Notes: generated by a model from the letters alone, not told the origin. Counted from the stretch's first letter, positions 25,180 to 34,134 are shown. The stretch: 64,000 nucleotides of DNA from Tritonibacter multivorans (GCF_001458415.1 NZ_CYSD01000037.1:436501-500500), one strand, 5' to 3'. Made by a program: numbers and translations.

Positions 25180-25716
25180 ATGCGACTGTTACTTACTCAT
25201 TTTTGTGCATTGGTTATTACGCTGTCGGGCTTTGCCTGGGCCCATGATGGCGCGGTTACACAGGCTGAAAGCACTGCTGTTTCGACCACAGCAATGCATT
25301 GTGCCACGCAACCAGGTCGCCCCCATAGCTGCACGCCGATCTTTGCTTGTATTGGTGAAAAAGGTGAATTTTTTCAAGGGCAAGCGCGCGGCTGGGGAGA
25401 GCTGGGTTTATTGCGGGGCCGCACTGGGTCTGGGGCGCATTGTTCTGGCTTTTGGCAGCGCGACGGCGAAGTCGGTGTCGGCAAAGCCAAGATCAACTGC
25501 TCCAATGGGACCCGAGCTGAGGTCAATTGGAACGCACGTCACCGCGAAGCCGGGTATTTTGTCGGCAGTGGTTCTGACAGCGAAAACCGTAAGGTTTTGG
25601 CCTGGACCGGGCGCGATATTATTGCGCGAATCTCGGCAGAAGGCCTCGGTTTCGATGTGTTTTGTTCGTCCCGCGCCCAAGATTTTGGCCGCAGACTGGA
25701 CGCTCTTGATGGGTGA
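25180..25716 (+). CDS. Secreted Cys-containing protein of unknown function
   Basis: A 178-aa protein with a clear signal peptide (MRLLLTHFCALVITLSGFAWA, one residue block cut here to the hydrophobic core LLLTHFCALVITLSGF) and cleavage before HDGAV. The mature part has about seven cysteines, in CATQPGRPHSC, FACIGEKG, HCSGF, INCSNG and VFCSS, and is glycine-rich in the middle, suggesting a small disulfide-bonded beta domain. I recognise no family name. The longer frame upstream was rejected because the ATG at 25180 places the signal peptide at the N-terminus; its Shine-Dalgarno sequence is weak. It is followed by a good terminator. Confidence 0.65.
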   Translation: MRLLLTHFCALVITLSGFAWAHDGAVTQAESTAVSTTAMHCATQPGRPHSCTPIFACIGEKGEFFQGQARGWGELGLLRGRTGSGAHCSGFWQRDGEVGVGKAKINCSNGTRAEVNWNARHREAGYFVGSGSDSENRKVLAWTGRDIIARISAEGLGFDVFCSSRAQDFGRRLDALDG

Positions 25717-25770
25717 GACGAATTGACCCAAAGCATATTTTGCTTCGGGTCAAAGTCATCTCCAGACCAA

Positions 25771-25800
25771 AGGCGCACTGCAAACGTGGTGCGCCTTTTT
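25771..25800 (+). terminator. Intrinsic terminator after the secreted protein gene
   Basis: AGGCGCAC pairs with GTGCGCCT around a 10-nt loop and is followed by TTTTT. It serves the plus-strand gene ending at 25716; the convergent zinc-finger gene ends at 25853. Confidence 0.8.
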
Positions 25801-25852
25801 CATTCCTTGGTTCAGGCCTTGGACAAACCCTCAGCCGAGCTGGGCGACAGGT

Positions 25853-26047
25853 TCAGAGCGAAGCAATATCCAGCTTATCGGCAAAATCGCGGTGGACATA
25901 TTTGCAGCCGCAGTAGGGGCATTCGACCCAGCCGATGTCTTCAGGGATCTGCAGAAACACGCGGGGATGTCCCAATGCGCCTTCGCCGCCGTCACAGGCC
26001 ACACGGTAGCTGTCCACGATCTTGGTTTCTGGCGCTTCAATGGTCAT
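25853..26047 (-). CDS. Small CHCC zinc-finger protein
   Basis: A 64-aa protein of the zf-CHCC type, related to the NDUFS6/13-kDa accessory subunit of complex I in alphaproteobacteria. Visible ligands are the Cys in VACDGGEG, the His in LGHPRVFL and the CPYC pair in [12 protein letters not shown]. The longer frame to 26092 was rejected: the ATG at 26047 begins [11 protein letters not shown], the usual start, and the longer version would overlap the divergent ABC gene region. Role in complex I assembly is inferred from the family only. Confidence 0.85.
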   Translation of the reverse strand: MTIEAPETKIVDSYRVACDGGEGALGHPRVFLQIPEDIGWVECPYCGCKYVHRDFADKLDIASL

Positions 26048-26117
26048 CGCTGGCGATCCTCTGGCTAATGCGTTAGGGGCTTTATGAGCCATGGTAATTC
26101 CGGGAGCAAGGGCCGCG

Positions 26118-27047
26118 ATGACTGAGGACGCAATCCGTTTGGAAGCTTTGCGTAAAACCTACAAAGGTCGCAAAGGGCAGCCAGAGAAACAGGCCCTGAA
26201 GGGCATTGACCTGAGCGTGCCGCGTGGATCGGTCTTTGGGCTCTTGGGGCCCAATGGCGCGGGCAAGTCGACCCTGATCAATATTCTGGCCGGTTTGGTG
26301 CTGAAAACCAGCGGCAAGGTGACGATCTGGGGCTTTGATCAGGACCGAAACCCACGACAAAGCCGCGCCTCGATCGGGGTGATGCCACAAGAGTTGAATT
26401 TGGATCCCTTCTTCACCCCGCGTGGTGCGCTGGAGGTGCAGGCGGGCTTGTATGGGGTGCCGAAATCCGAACGGATGAGCGATGAGATCCTGCGGCTGAT
26501 CGGTCTTGAAGACAAAGCCGAAGCCTATGCACGCACCCTGTCTGGCGGTATGCGGCGGCGGCTTTTGTTGGGCAAGGCGCTGGTGCACCGGCCTAATATC
26601 CTTGTGCTGGATGAGCCCACCGCAGGTGTGGATATTGAGCTGCGCCAGATGCTTTGGGAGAATGTGCGCCACCTCAACGAGCAGGGGATGACCATCATCC
26701 TGACCACGCATTACCTCGAAGAGGCGCAGGAAATGTGCGATCAAATCGCCATTATTAATCAAGGCGAGGTCGTGGCGCAGGACAGCACCGCCAATATGTT
26801 GTCGCGGTTGGATGCACGCGCCATGGTGGTGCAGCCCGCAGACACCTGCACGGCGCTGCCCACAGGCCCCGGCATCCAGGCCGAAGCCCGGGCAGATGGA
26901 TCCATCGTCCTGCGGTATCACAGCAACGAAACCCCTGCCGAAGCCGTGCTGGAAGCGGTGCGTGCCGCCGGGATCACCATTCGCGATGTCAAAACCGAAG
27001 AGGCGGATCTGGAAGATGTATTCCTTGCGCTGACGTCTTCGAAATGA
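26118..27047 (+). CDS. ABC transporter ATP-binding protein (ABC-2 type)
   Basis: A 309-aa nucleotide-binding subunit. Walker A is GPNGAGKS at residues 44-51, the Q-loop is [13 protein letters not shown], the signature LSGGMRRRL and Walker [13 protein letters not shown]. The C-terminal 80 residues form the extra domain seen in drug or polysaccharide exporters of the ABC-2 type (ending [15 protein letters not shown]). No permease gene is adjacent: the next gene is a GNAT acetyltransferase overlapping by 4 nt. An earlier ATG at 26091 is possible, but the one at 26118 starts nearer the conserved domain and has AAGGG before it. Confidence 0.88.
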   Translation: MTEDAIRLEALRKTYKGRKGQPEKQALKGIDLSVPRGSVFGLLGPNGAGKSTLINILAGLVLKTSGKVTIWGFDQDRNPRQSRASIGVMPQELNLDPFFTPRGALEVQAGLYGVPKSERMSDEILRLIGLEDKAEAYARTLSGGMRRRLLLGKALVHRPNILVLDEPTAGVDIELRQMLWENVRHLNEQGMTIILTTHYLEEAQEMCDQIAIINQGEVVAQDSTANMLSRLDARAMVVQPADTCTALPTGPGIQAEARADGSIVLRYHSNETPAEAVLEAVRAAGITIRDVKTEEADLEDVFLALTSSK

Positions 27048-27526
27048 CCTCGGGTCTGTGTATCAGGCCTTTTGAATCGCGTGACGCGGGCGACTGGGGG
27101 CGCATTTTTCATGCGGCTGTCCATGCGGTTGGTGCGCGGTTTTATTCCCCCGAGCAATGCGCAGCCTGGAGCCCGGAGGTGCCGCCAGTCGAACGGGTAT
27201 TAGCCCATGTCGAAGGGAGGCAGGTCTGGGTTGCCGTGGATGACACGGACCGGGCACAGGGCTTCATTGAGCTGGAGCCGGATGGTCACATCGACTGTTT
27301 CTATCTTTCCCCTGATTGTTCTGGGCGCGCGGTCGGCGGGCTGCTCTATGCGCAGCTTGAGGCCGCAGCACGCGTGGCGTGCATGCCCCGCCTTTATGTC
27401 GAGGCCAGCGAACCTGCGCGTCGTTTTTTCCTGCGTCAGGGGTTTCAGGAAGACGCGCGGCGCGATTTCGACCTGCGTGGCGTCGCCATGTATAATTTTG
27501 CCATGTCGAAGCTTTTGAGGGGCTAG
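27044..27526 (+). CDS. GNAT family N-acetyltransferase
   Basis: A 160-aa acetyltransferase. The acetyl-CoA-binding motif region is DCFYLSPDCSGRAVGGLLYAQLEAAAR (about residues 82-108), followed by LYVEASEPARRFFLRQGFQ, typical of GNAT strand 5 and helix 4. The N-terminus CIRPFESRDAGDWGRIFHAAV also fits. It overlaps the ABC ATPase stop by 4 nt (ATGA), so the two are coupled. Its stop overlaps the stop of the convergent frameshifted gene. Substrate unknown. Confidence 0.87.
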   Translation: MTSGLCIRPFESRDAGDWGRIFHAAVHAVGARFYSPEQCAAWSPEVPPVERVLAHVEGRQVWVAVDDTDRAQGFIELEPDGHIDCFYLSPDCSGRAVGGLLYAQLEAAARVACMPRLYVEASEPARRFFLRQGFQEDARRDFDLRGVAMYNFAMSKLLRG

Positions 27527-28274
27527 GGCGTCTGGGCAGTGAGGTGCCAGTCTTCGGCTTTCACCTCGAGCGTTTCATCGCGGAAATAGAAATGAAAGTG
27601 GCGTTGTCCTTGCCCGCGCAGTTTTGTCCATGGGGTGACGTCCATTTCGTCACGCGTGTTCCCGGAGATTTCGTAGAATTCCCCCAAGCTGGTGCCAACC
27701 CGCTAAAGCGGCACTGACCGCCGTACCAGCCGTGATCATTGACCGGCGTGATGCGAAAGCGACTACAATTCTGGAAGGTCAACGAGATTTGAGAGACGCC
27801 CTCGTAGTGTCCGTATTGATAAGTGTTTGGCGCAAAACTTACCGTTAGAGTCTTTCCTGCTGCAATGGCTTGGGGTTTCGGAGCATTGGGATGCGCGTTC
27901 CAATCCACATTGAGCTTTTCAAACTCTGGTAAATCGGCTTCGTGGAAATGCCATGGGGCGTCTTGCTTTGGCGTCCATTGCACCAATTGTTTTTTGCGGG
28001 CCCGGTCTGTGTGGCGAATGGCTGTGCTGTCGGTGGCGACGGCAATTTGGCCAAGCCCAAACAGGGGCCATCGCGTCAGACAATTGCGAGTGTTGCGTGT
28101 GCTTACTTCTAGAATTTCCAAGTTTGCGTTGCCCAGATGCAGAATGTCGCCGGGTTCTGGGAGATTTGTGAGTTTGTCCAACATCCAAATGAGTCGTGGC
28201 TGGCCGGTGGCCTTATCCTTGATCTCAAACACATCTGTCAGGCGGGCGCTGGGAAGGCGGCGAAATTTTAGCAT
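27523..28274 (-). pseudogene. Hypothetical protein gene with a single-base frameshift
   Basis: An approximately 250-codon gene of unknown function. It starts MLKFRRLPSARLTDVFEIKD at the ATG at 28274 and reads well to SGLAPAW near 27685. The frame is then broken at a run of five G on the minus strand (plus C5 at 27681-27685). Restoring one G gives the continuation GEFYEISGNTRDEMDVTPWTKL and an end ETLEVKAEDWHLTAQTP with a stop at 27523-27525, and makes the total length a multiple of three. It may be a recent mutation or a homopolymer sequencing error. The gene looks less GC-rich than its neighbours. No domain is recognised. Confidence 0.65.
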
Positions 28275-28348
28275 TGGGGACCGAAAGAACCGCGTCAAAT
28301 ATGCGATGAAGCATATCCAGTGTTCCTTGCGCAAAACAAGAGGGGGGC

Positions 28349-28363
28349 GCTCTTGTGATGTTC
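28349..28363. promoter_or_regulatory. Possible LexA box upstream of dnaE2 (one mismatch)
   Basis: GCTCTTGTGATGTTC matches the alphaproteobacterial SOS box GTTC-N7-GTTC except for one base, ending 13 nt before the dnaE2 ATG. A second one-mismatch site, GAACAAAACGGGAAT, lies at 28381-28395 just inside the ORF. Neither is exact, so this is tentative. Confidence 0.35.
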
Positions 28364-28376
28364 GGCAGGACTCGCA

Positions 28377-31295
28377 ATGAGAACAAAACGGGAATATTAT
28401 ACCTCCATGTTTGCTGAGCTTTCCTGCCTGTCCAACTTCACCTTCCTGACCGGGGCGTCGCACCCGGAGGAATATATGCGCGCGGGCCTTGAGACTGGCG
28501 TGGAGGCGCTGGCTGTTGCCGATGTGAATTCCGTGGCCGGGATTGTCCGGGCGCATGTCTGGGCGCGGGAAGTGGCGCGCAAGGTCAAAGAGCGTGCCGC
28601 TTGGGACGCAGAATACGGAGAGATTGGGCCGCCCCGGCCGCCGCATTTACCCGTGGTGCGCTCCTACCCTGTCACAGCCCAGCCGCGTTTGATCCCGGCG
28701 GCGCGGCTGCGGTTTACCGATGCGCCGGATGTGATTGCCCTGCCGCAGACCCGGATCGGTTGGGGGCGGCTGTCGCGACTGTTGTCTGTGGGGCGGCTTC
28801 GGGCGGAAAAAGGGGACTGCAGTCTTCAGATTGCGGATCTTCTGGAACATGCGGAGGATCTCCATCTGCTTCTGGTGCCACAGGCGCACCCGCAGCCCGA
28901 CGGCGCAGGCGGATGGGGGCCGCATATGGATGCTTTGACGCGCTGCTTTGCCGGGCGGATACACCTGATGATGGCTCCGCAATATGACGGCCGGGACCAT
29001 GCGCGTTTTGCCCATCTGACCGGCTTTGCGCAGACCTGGGGCATCCCAACCCTGGCCTCTGCCGCGCCCTGTCTGCATCACGGCAGCCGTCGCCGTCTGG
29101 GCGATGTGCTGACGGCGATCCGGTCTGGGTGCCGGGTCGAGGATCTGGGGCGCGCGGCCCTGTGCAATGGGGAACAGCGCCTGCGCTCCGAGGCCGAGAT
29201 GCTGCGGATTTTCAAAGGGTTCGAGGATGCTGTCCACCGCGCCGGCGATCTGGCCGGATCGCTAACCTTTTCACTGGACGAACTGCGATATGACTACCCG
29301 GATGAGGGGCAGGGGGAAACGCCGACAGAACGGCTTGCCCGATTGGCGCATGCGGGGCTGCGCTGGCGCTATCCGGCGGGGGCGCCGCAGAAGGTGCAGG
29401 ACATGCTGGAGCATGAGCTGACCCTGATCGGCAAGCTGAACTACGAGCCCTATTTTCTCACCGTGAACGACATTGTCGATTTCGCGCGGTCGCGGAACAT
29501 TCTGTGCCAAGGGCGGGGATCGGCGGCCAATTCCGTGGTGTGTTATGCGCTGGGCGTGACCTCGGTCAGCCCCGAGATCGGCACGATGGTGTTTGAACGC
29601 TTTGTCAGCGAGGCCCGCGATGAACCGCCCGATATTGACGTGGATTTCGAACATGAACGCCGCGAGGAGGTGATCCAGTGGATCTATGAGCGTTATGGTC
29701 GCGAACGCGCCGGGCTCTGCGCGACGGTGATCCACTATCGGGGCAAACGTGCCATCCGCGAGGTGGGGCGCGCGATGGGGCTGTCTGAGGACACGATCTC
29801 TGCCATGTCCTCGCAGCTTTGGGGATTTTATGCGACCGACGCGGTGATGGACCACCGGCTGCGCGAAATTGGCCTCGATCCGTCGGATCGCCGGTTGCGC
29901 CTGACGCTGGATCTGGTCGAACAGATCATCGGCTTCCCCCGCCATCTGTCGCAACATGTGGGTGGGTTCATTATCACCCAGGGCCGTCTGGACGAACTGG
30001 TGCCGATTGAAAACGCCACGATGGAGGGGCGGACGGTCATCTGCTGGGACAAGGATGACATTGACGCGCTTGGCATCCTGAAGGTCGATGTGCTGTCGCT
30101 GGGCATGCTGACCTGCATCCGCAAGGCGTTTGATCTGATGCAGCGCCACCATCGGCAGGAGTTCAATCTGGCGACCCTGCCGCCCGAAGACCCCGCAGTC
30201 TATGACATGCTGTGCCGCGCCGACAGCATTGGGGTGTTTCAGGTGGAGTCACGCGCGCAGATGAACTTTCTGCCGCGTATGAAACCTAGGAATTTCTATG
30301 ACTTGGTGATCGAGGTGGCGATCATCCGCCCCGGGCCTATTCAGGGCGATATGGTGCATCCCTATATTCGGCGGCGGAACGGGGAGGAGGCGGTGTCGTT
30401 TCCCTCTGATGCGCTGGGCGAGGTGCTGGGTAAAACCCTGGGCGTGCCACTGTTTCAGGAACAGGCGATGCAGATCGCCATGGTGGGAGCGAATTTCACG
30501 CCCGAACAGGCCGATCGCCTGCGCCGGTCGCTTGCGACTTTCAAGAAACACGGCACCGTCAGCGAATTTCGCGGGCTGTTCATGCGCGGCATGGCGAAGA
30601 ACGGCTATGACGCGGATTTTGCCGAACGTTGCTTTTCCCAGATCGAAGGGTTCGGGTCTTATGGCTTTCCCGAAAGCCACGCGGCAAGCTTTGCGCTGTT
30701 GGTCTATGCCTCGGCTTGGATCAAATGCCATCATCCGGGCATTTTTGCCTGCGCGCTGCTGAATTCGCAACCGATGGGGTTCTACGCGCCTGCACAGATC
30801 ATTCGCGATGCCCGCGAACACGACGTAGAGGTGCGCCCGATCTGCATCAATACATCCTATTGGGACAATGTGATGGAGCCTGACGGGCGCGGTGGGTTCG
30901 CGTTGCGGCTGGGGTTTCGGCAGATCAAAGGCATAAGCGAAGAGGACGCAGGCTGGCTCACGGCGGCACGCGGCAATGGCTACCGCGAGGTTGAGGACCT
31001 GTGGCGTAAGGCCGGGCTGATCCCTGCGGTGATTGAACGGCTGGCCGAGGCGGATGCTTTTGCGAGCCTTGGTTTGGGCCGCCGCGAGGCGCTGTGGGCG
31101 GCCAAGGCGCTGGCCAAAACCAAACCCCTGCCGCTGTTTGCCCGCGAGCTGGAGGGGGAGGGGATCTATGAACCCGACGCCCAGCTGCCGCAGATGACTT
31201 TGGGGGAAGAAGTGGTGGAAGATTACGTGGCCACGCGGTTCTCGCTCAAGGCGCATCCTTTGGCTTTGTTGCGGGACCGGCTGACGCCGCCTTGA
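28377..31295 (+). CDS. dnaE2: Error-prone DNA polymerase DnaE2 (ImuC), apparently C-terminally shortened
   Basis: A 972-aa C-family translesion polymerase that works with ImuA/ImuB in SOS mutagenesis. The PHP domain is at the start (ELSCLSNFTFLTGASHPEE). Catalytic acidic residues lie in PPDIDVDFEHERREEV and in LKVDVLSLGML; NILCQGRGSAANSVVCYALG and GFGSYGFPESHAASFALL are classic DnaE2 blocks. The start used has AGGA 6 nt upstream; the ATG at 28407 is an alternative. The protein ends just after RFSLKAHPLALLRDRL, where family members usually continue for about 100 residues with an OB fold. A dispersed repeat begins 3 nt after the stop. Confidence 0.92.
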   Translation: MRTKREYYTSMFAELSCLSNFTFLTGASHPEEYMRAGLETGVEALAVADVNSVAGIVRAHVWAREVARKVKERAAWDAEYGEIGPPRPPHLPVVRSYPVTAQPRLIPAARLRFTDAPDVIALPQTRIGWGRLSRLLSVGRLRAEKGDCSLQIADLLEHAEDLHLLLVPQAHPQPDGAGGWGPHMDALTRCFAGRIHLMMAPQYDGRDHARFAHLTGFAQTWGIPTLASAAPCLHHGSRRRLGDVLTAIRSGCRVEDLGRAALCNGEQRLRSEAEMLRIFKGFEDAVHRAGDLAGSLTFSLDELRYDYPDEGQGETPTERLARLAHAGLRWRYPAGAPQKVQDMLEHELTLIGKLNYEPYFLTVNDIVDFARSRNILCQGRGSAANSVVCYALGVTSVSPEIGTMVFERFVSEARDEPPDIDVDFEHERREEVIQWIYERYGRERAGLCATVIHYRGKRAIREVGRAMGLSEDTISAMSSQLWGFYATDAVMDHRLREIGLDPSDRRLRLTLDLVEQIIGFPRHLSQHVGGFIITQGRLDELVPIENATMEGRTVICWDKDDIDALGILKVDVLSLGMLTCIRKAFDLMQRHHRQEFNLATLPPEDPAVYDMLCRADSIGVFQVESRAQMNFLPRMKPRNFYDLVIEVAIIRPGPIQGDMVHPYIRRRNGEEAVSFPSDALGEVLGKTLGVPLFQEQAMQIAMVGANFTPEQADRLRRSLATFKKHGTVSEFRGLFMRGMAKNGYDADFAERCFSQIEGFGSYGFPESHAASFALLVYASAWIKCHHPGIFACALLNSQPMGFYAPAQIIRDAREHDVEVRPICINTSYWDNVMEPDGRGGFALRLGFRQIKGISEEDAGWLTAARGNGYREVEDLWRKAGLIPAVIERLAEADAFASLGLGRREALWAAKALAKTKPLPLFARELEGEGIYEPDAQLPQMTLGEEVVEDYVATRFSLKAHPLALLRDRLTPP

Positions 31296-31297
31296 AG

Positions 31298-31360
31298 AGG
31301 GGGCTCTGCCCCCTTGGCCTGTGGCCAATTCCCCCGGGATATTTCAGAAAAGATGAAAGC
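31298..31360 (+). repeat. Dispersed palindromic intergenic repeat, copy A
   Basis: GGGGGCTCTGCCCCC forms a hairpin (6-bp stem, 3-nt loop). About 20 nt later comes CCCCCGGGATATTT and then AGAAAAGATGAAA. The same order of elements recurs in inverted orientation at 45078-45152. It starts 3 nt after the dnaE2 stop. Confidence 0.65.
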
Positions 31361-31473
31361 ATGGGCCCTTGGTTGCGCGCGGTGAGATGTGTCGCGGCAA
31401 ATTGGTTCCCCCGGCGCGACTGAGGCTGTAGAAGGCTTGCGAACATGTCCATTTCGAAGCGGAGCCCGAGCCC

Positions 31474-32994
31474 ATGAGCACACCGAAACCTGTCGTCCTT
31501 TGTATCCTTGATGGCTGGGGCAGCGCCGAAGCCGGGGCCGCCAATGCGCCGCATCTGGCAGCGACGCCGACCTTTGATGCGATCATGGAGCAGGGCCCGC
31601 AGGCACGGTTGATCACCCATGGCCCGGACGTGGGCCTGCCGACCGGTCAGATGGGCAATTCCGAGGTCGGCCACACCAATATTGGTGCAGGGCGCGTGGT
31701 GGCGATGGATTTGGGCCAGATCGATCTGGCGATTGAGGATGGGTCCTTCTTTGACAATGAGGCGTTGCAAGCGTTTATCGCCAACCTGAAAGAAACCGGC
31801 GGTGCGGCGCATTTGATGGGTTTGGTGTCCGATGGTGGCGTGCATGGCCACGTGACCCATATCCTCGCTGCGATCAAAGCGATCGTTGATGCGGGCGTGC
31901 CGGTCTGGCTGCATGCGGTCACCGATGGCCGCGATGTGGCGCCGCAGTCGGCACTGGAATACATTGCACAGCTTGAGGCGCAGATGGCGGGTGGCGCAAA
32001 AATCGCAACCGTCACAGGCCGTTACTTTGCAATGGATCGCGACAACCGTTGGGAACGGGTGAGCCAAGCCTATGCTGCCATGATCAAAGGCGAAGGCCAG
32101 CATGTGGCTGCCAATGCAGGTAGCGCGGTAGAGGCGAGCTATGGCCGCGAGGCGCTCGATGAATTTGTTGAGGCCACGGTGATCGAAGGGTTTGCGGGCG
32201 TGCAGGATGGCGATGGGTTTTTCTGTTTGAACTTCCGCGCTGATCGTGCACGTGAAATCCTACGTGCCATTGGCGAGCCGGGCTTTGCGGAATTTGACAC
32301 CGGTGTGCGCCCCGCACTGGCAGGCCTTTTGGGCATGGTGGAGTATTCTGCCGGTCACAATGACTATATGACCACCGCCTATCCGAAACGTGCCATTGTG
32401 AACACGCTGGGGGAATGGGTGGCGAAGCAGGGTAAAACCCAGTTCCGTCTGGCCGAGACCGAGAAATACCCCCATGTGACCTTCTTCCTGAACGGCGGGG
32501 TTGAGACACCTTATGAGGGCGAAGCGCGGTTCATGCCGCTGTCGCCGAAGGTTGCGACTTATGACCTGCAGCCGGAAATGTCCGCCCCGGAGGTGACCGA
32601 GAAATTCGTGGAGGCAATCGAGGCTGGTTATGACCTGATCGTTACCAACTATGCCAACCCGGATATGGTCGGTCATACCGGCGACCTGAAAGCGGCGATG
32701 GCGGCTTGTGAAGCGGTGGATCAGGGGCTGGCCAAGGTTGTGGCTGCGCTTGATGCCGCCGGTGGCGCCATGATCGTCACCGCCGACCACGGCAATTGCG
32801 AACAGATGCTGGACCCGGAAACCGGCGGGGCGCATACGGCGCATACCACCAACCTTGTGCCGGTTGCACTGGTTGGCGGCCCGGGCGGCGCAAGCCTGAA
32901 AGATGGCCGTCTGGCCGATCTGGCGCCGACCATTCTGGATCTGATGGGCCTTGAACAACCCGAGGAGATGACCGGGGAAAGCCTGCTGGCATGA
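31474..32994 (+). CDS. gpmI: 2,3-bisphosphoglycerate-independent phosphoglycerate mutase
   Basis: A 506-aa binuclear-metal enzyme interconverting 3- and 2-phosphoglycerate in glycolysis and gluconeogenesis. VVLCILDGWG carries a metal-ligand Asp (residue 13), and GNSEVGHTNIGAGR the phosphoserine nucleophile Ser63. Later blocks are HAVTDGRDVAPQSA, NFRADRAREI, NYANPDMVGHTGD and the metal site VTADHGNCEQM. Length is normal. The stop overlaps the start of the EnvC-like gene by 4 nt. Confidence 0.96.
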   Translation: MSTPKPVVLCILDGWGSAEAGAANAPHLAATPTFDAIMEQGPQARLITHGPDVGLPTGQMGNSEVGHTNIGAGRVVAMDLGQIDLAIEDGSFFDNEALQAFIANLKETGGAAHLMGLVSDGGVHGHVTHILAAIKAIVDAGVPVWLHAVTDGRDVAPQSALEYIAQLEAQMAGGAKIATVTGRYFAMDRDNRWERVSQAYAAMIKGEGQHVAANAGSAVEASYGREALDEFVEATVIEGFAGVQDGDGFFCLNFRADRAREILRAIGEPGFAEFDTGVRPALAGLLGMVEYSAGHNDYMTTAYPKRAIVNTLGEWVAKQGKTQFRLAETEKYPHVTFFLNGGVETPYEGEARFMPLSPKVATYDLQPEMSAPEVTEKFVEAIEAGYDLIVTNYANPDMVGHTGDLKAAMAACEAVDQGLAKVVAALDAAGGAMIVTADHGNCEQMLDPETGGAHTAHTTNLVPVALVGGPGGASLKDGRLADLAPTILDLMGLEQPEEMTGESLLA

Positions 32995-34127
32995 GATGGC
33001 TCTGCGCCCTTCTGGTGATGCTGGGGCTTGCTGCGCCGGTCTGTTCTGCCGAAGATCCTGCGGTGGCGGCTGAACAGGCCGCCGCGCAATTGCAGGCGGC
33101 CGCGGATGGGTTGGCTGCTGCGCAAAAGGCCAGCGACCGGGTCAAGGCGCTGACAGAAACCGTGCGCGCCTATGAGGCGGGCCTTCAGGCCATGCGCGAA
33201 GGGCTGCGCCGGGTAACTCGCCGGGAAACCGCGTTGACCCAGCAGCTTCAGGCGCGCGAGGGCGAGGTTGCGGATCTGATCGGGGTTATTACTACGATCG
33301 AAACCTCAACCCCGCCGGTTCTGATGTTGCACCCTTCGGGGCCATTGGGCGCGGCGCGCTCTGCCATGATGCTGGCCGAGGTCACACCCGGCCTGCAGGC
33401 CCGTGCCGATGCGCTGAAAGGCGACCTGCAAGAGGTGCAAGAGCTGCGCCTGTTGCAGATGAACGCGGCGCAGCAGCTGGAAAAAGGGCTTGATGGGGCG
33501 CAGACCGCGCGCATTGCGCTGTCGACGGCCATGGCAGACCGCCAGGATCTGCCGCAACGCTATATTGAAGATCCGGTGCAGACCGCGATCCTGATGTCGT
33601 CGGCGGATACGCTCACGGGATTTGCCGATGGTCTGGCGATGATCGCCGAGGCCGAGGATCTGCCGGAAAGCGACGGGGATATCTCGGCGCGGCGCGGGAG
33701 TTTGGCGCTGCCGGTCCAAGGGATCTTATTGCGCGGCTATGGCCAGCGGGACGCGGCAGGCATTGCACGGCCCGGTTTCCTGATCGCCACGCGCCCGCGT
33801 GCGCTGGTGACCAGCCCGACGGCGGCGACCATCCGCTATCGCGGCCCGCTCTTGGATCTGGGCAATGTGGTGATCTTGGAACCGCAGGCGGACATGCTTC
33901 TGGTGGTGTCCGGTCTGGCCGAGGTTTTTGGCGACGTGGGGCAAGTGATCCCCGAAGGCACACCCATTGGGCTGATGGGCGGAGAGACGCCCGAGGCGGG
34001 CACGATTTTGCCATTGAGCGGTGAAGGGGCTGGTACTGACCGCACAGAAACGCTCTATATAGAAATCAGAATGGAAAACAGTCCTGTGGACCCGGCGACG
34101 TGGTTCCGGACCGGACAAGGTGGATAG
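32991..34127 (+). CDS. EnvC-like murein hydrolase activator
   Basis: A 378-aa periplasmic protein: signal peptide (residues 1-19, ending CSA), a long alanine/glutamine-rich coiled coil (about 20-215) and a C-terminal LytM domain (about 235-375, GSLALPVQGILLRGYGQRD onward). The LytM domain lacks the metal-binding His residues of active M23 peptidases, as in EnvC, which activates amidases rather than cutting murein itself. It is coupled to gpmI by a 4-nt overlap, and the ctpA gene follows within 8 nt. This gpmI-envC-ctpA order is common in alphaproteobacteria. Confidence 0.88.
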   Translation: MRWLCALLVMLGLAAPVCSAEDPAVAAEQAAAQLQAAADGLAAAQKASDRVKALTETVRAYEAGLQAMREGLRRVTRRETALTQQLQAREGEVADLIGVITTIETSTPPVLMLHPSGPLGAARSAMMLAEVTPGLQARADALKGDLQEVQELRLLQMNAAQQLEKGLDGAQTARIALSTAMADRQDLPQRYIEDPVQTAILMSSADTLTGFADGLAMIAEAEDLPESDGDISARRGSLALPVQGILLRGYGQRDAAGIARPGFLIATRPRALVTSPTAATIRYRGPLLDLGNVVILEPQADMLLVVSGLAEVFGDVGQVIPEGTPIGLMGGETPEAGTILPLSGEGAGTDRTETLYIEIRMENSPVDPATWFRTGQGG

Positions 34128-34134
34128 GCATTCT

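Noticed and set aside
30249-31328. Minus-strand ORFs (359 and 293 codons) opposite dnaE2.
   Set aside because: High-GC antisense shadows; dnaE2 on the plus strand has all family blocks.
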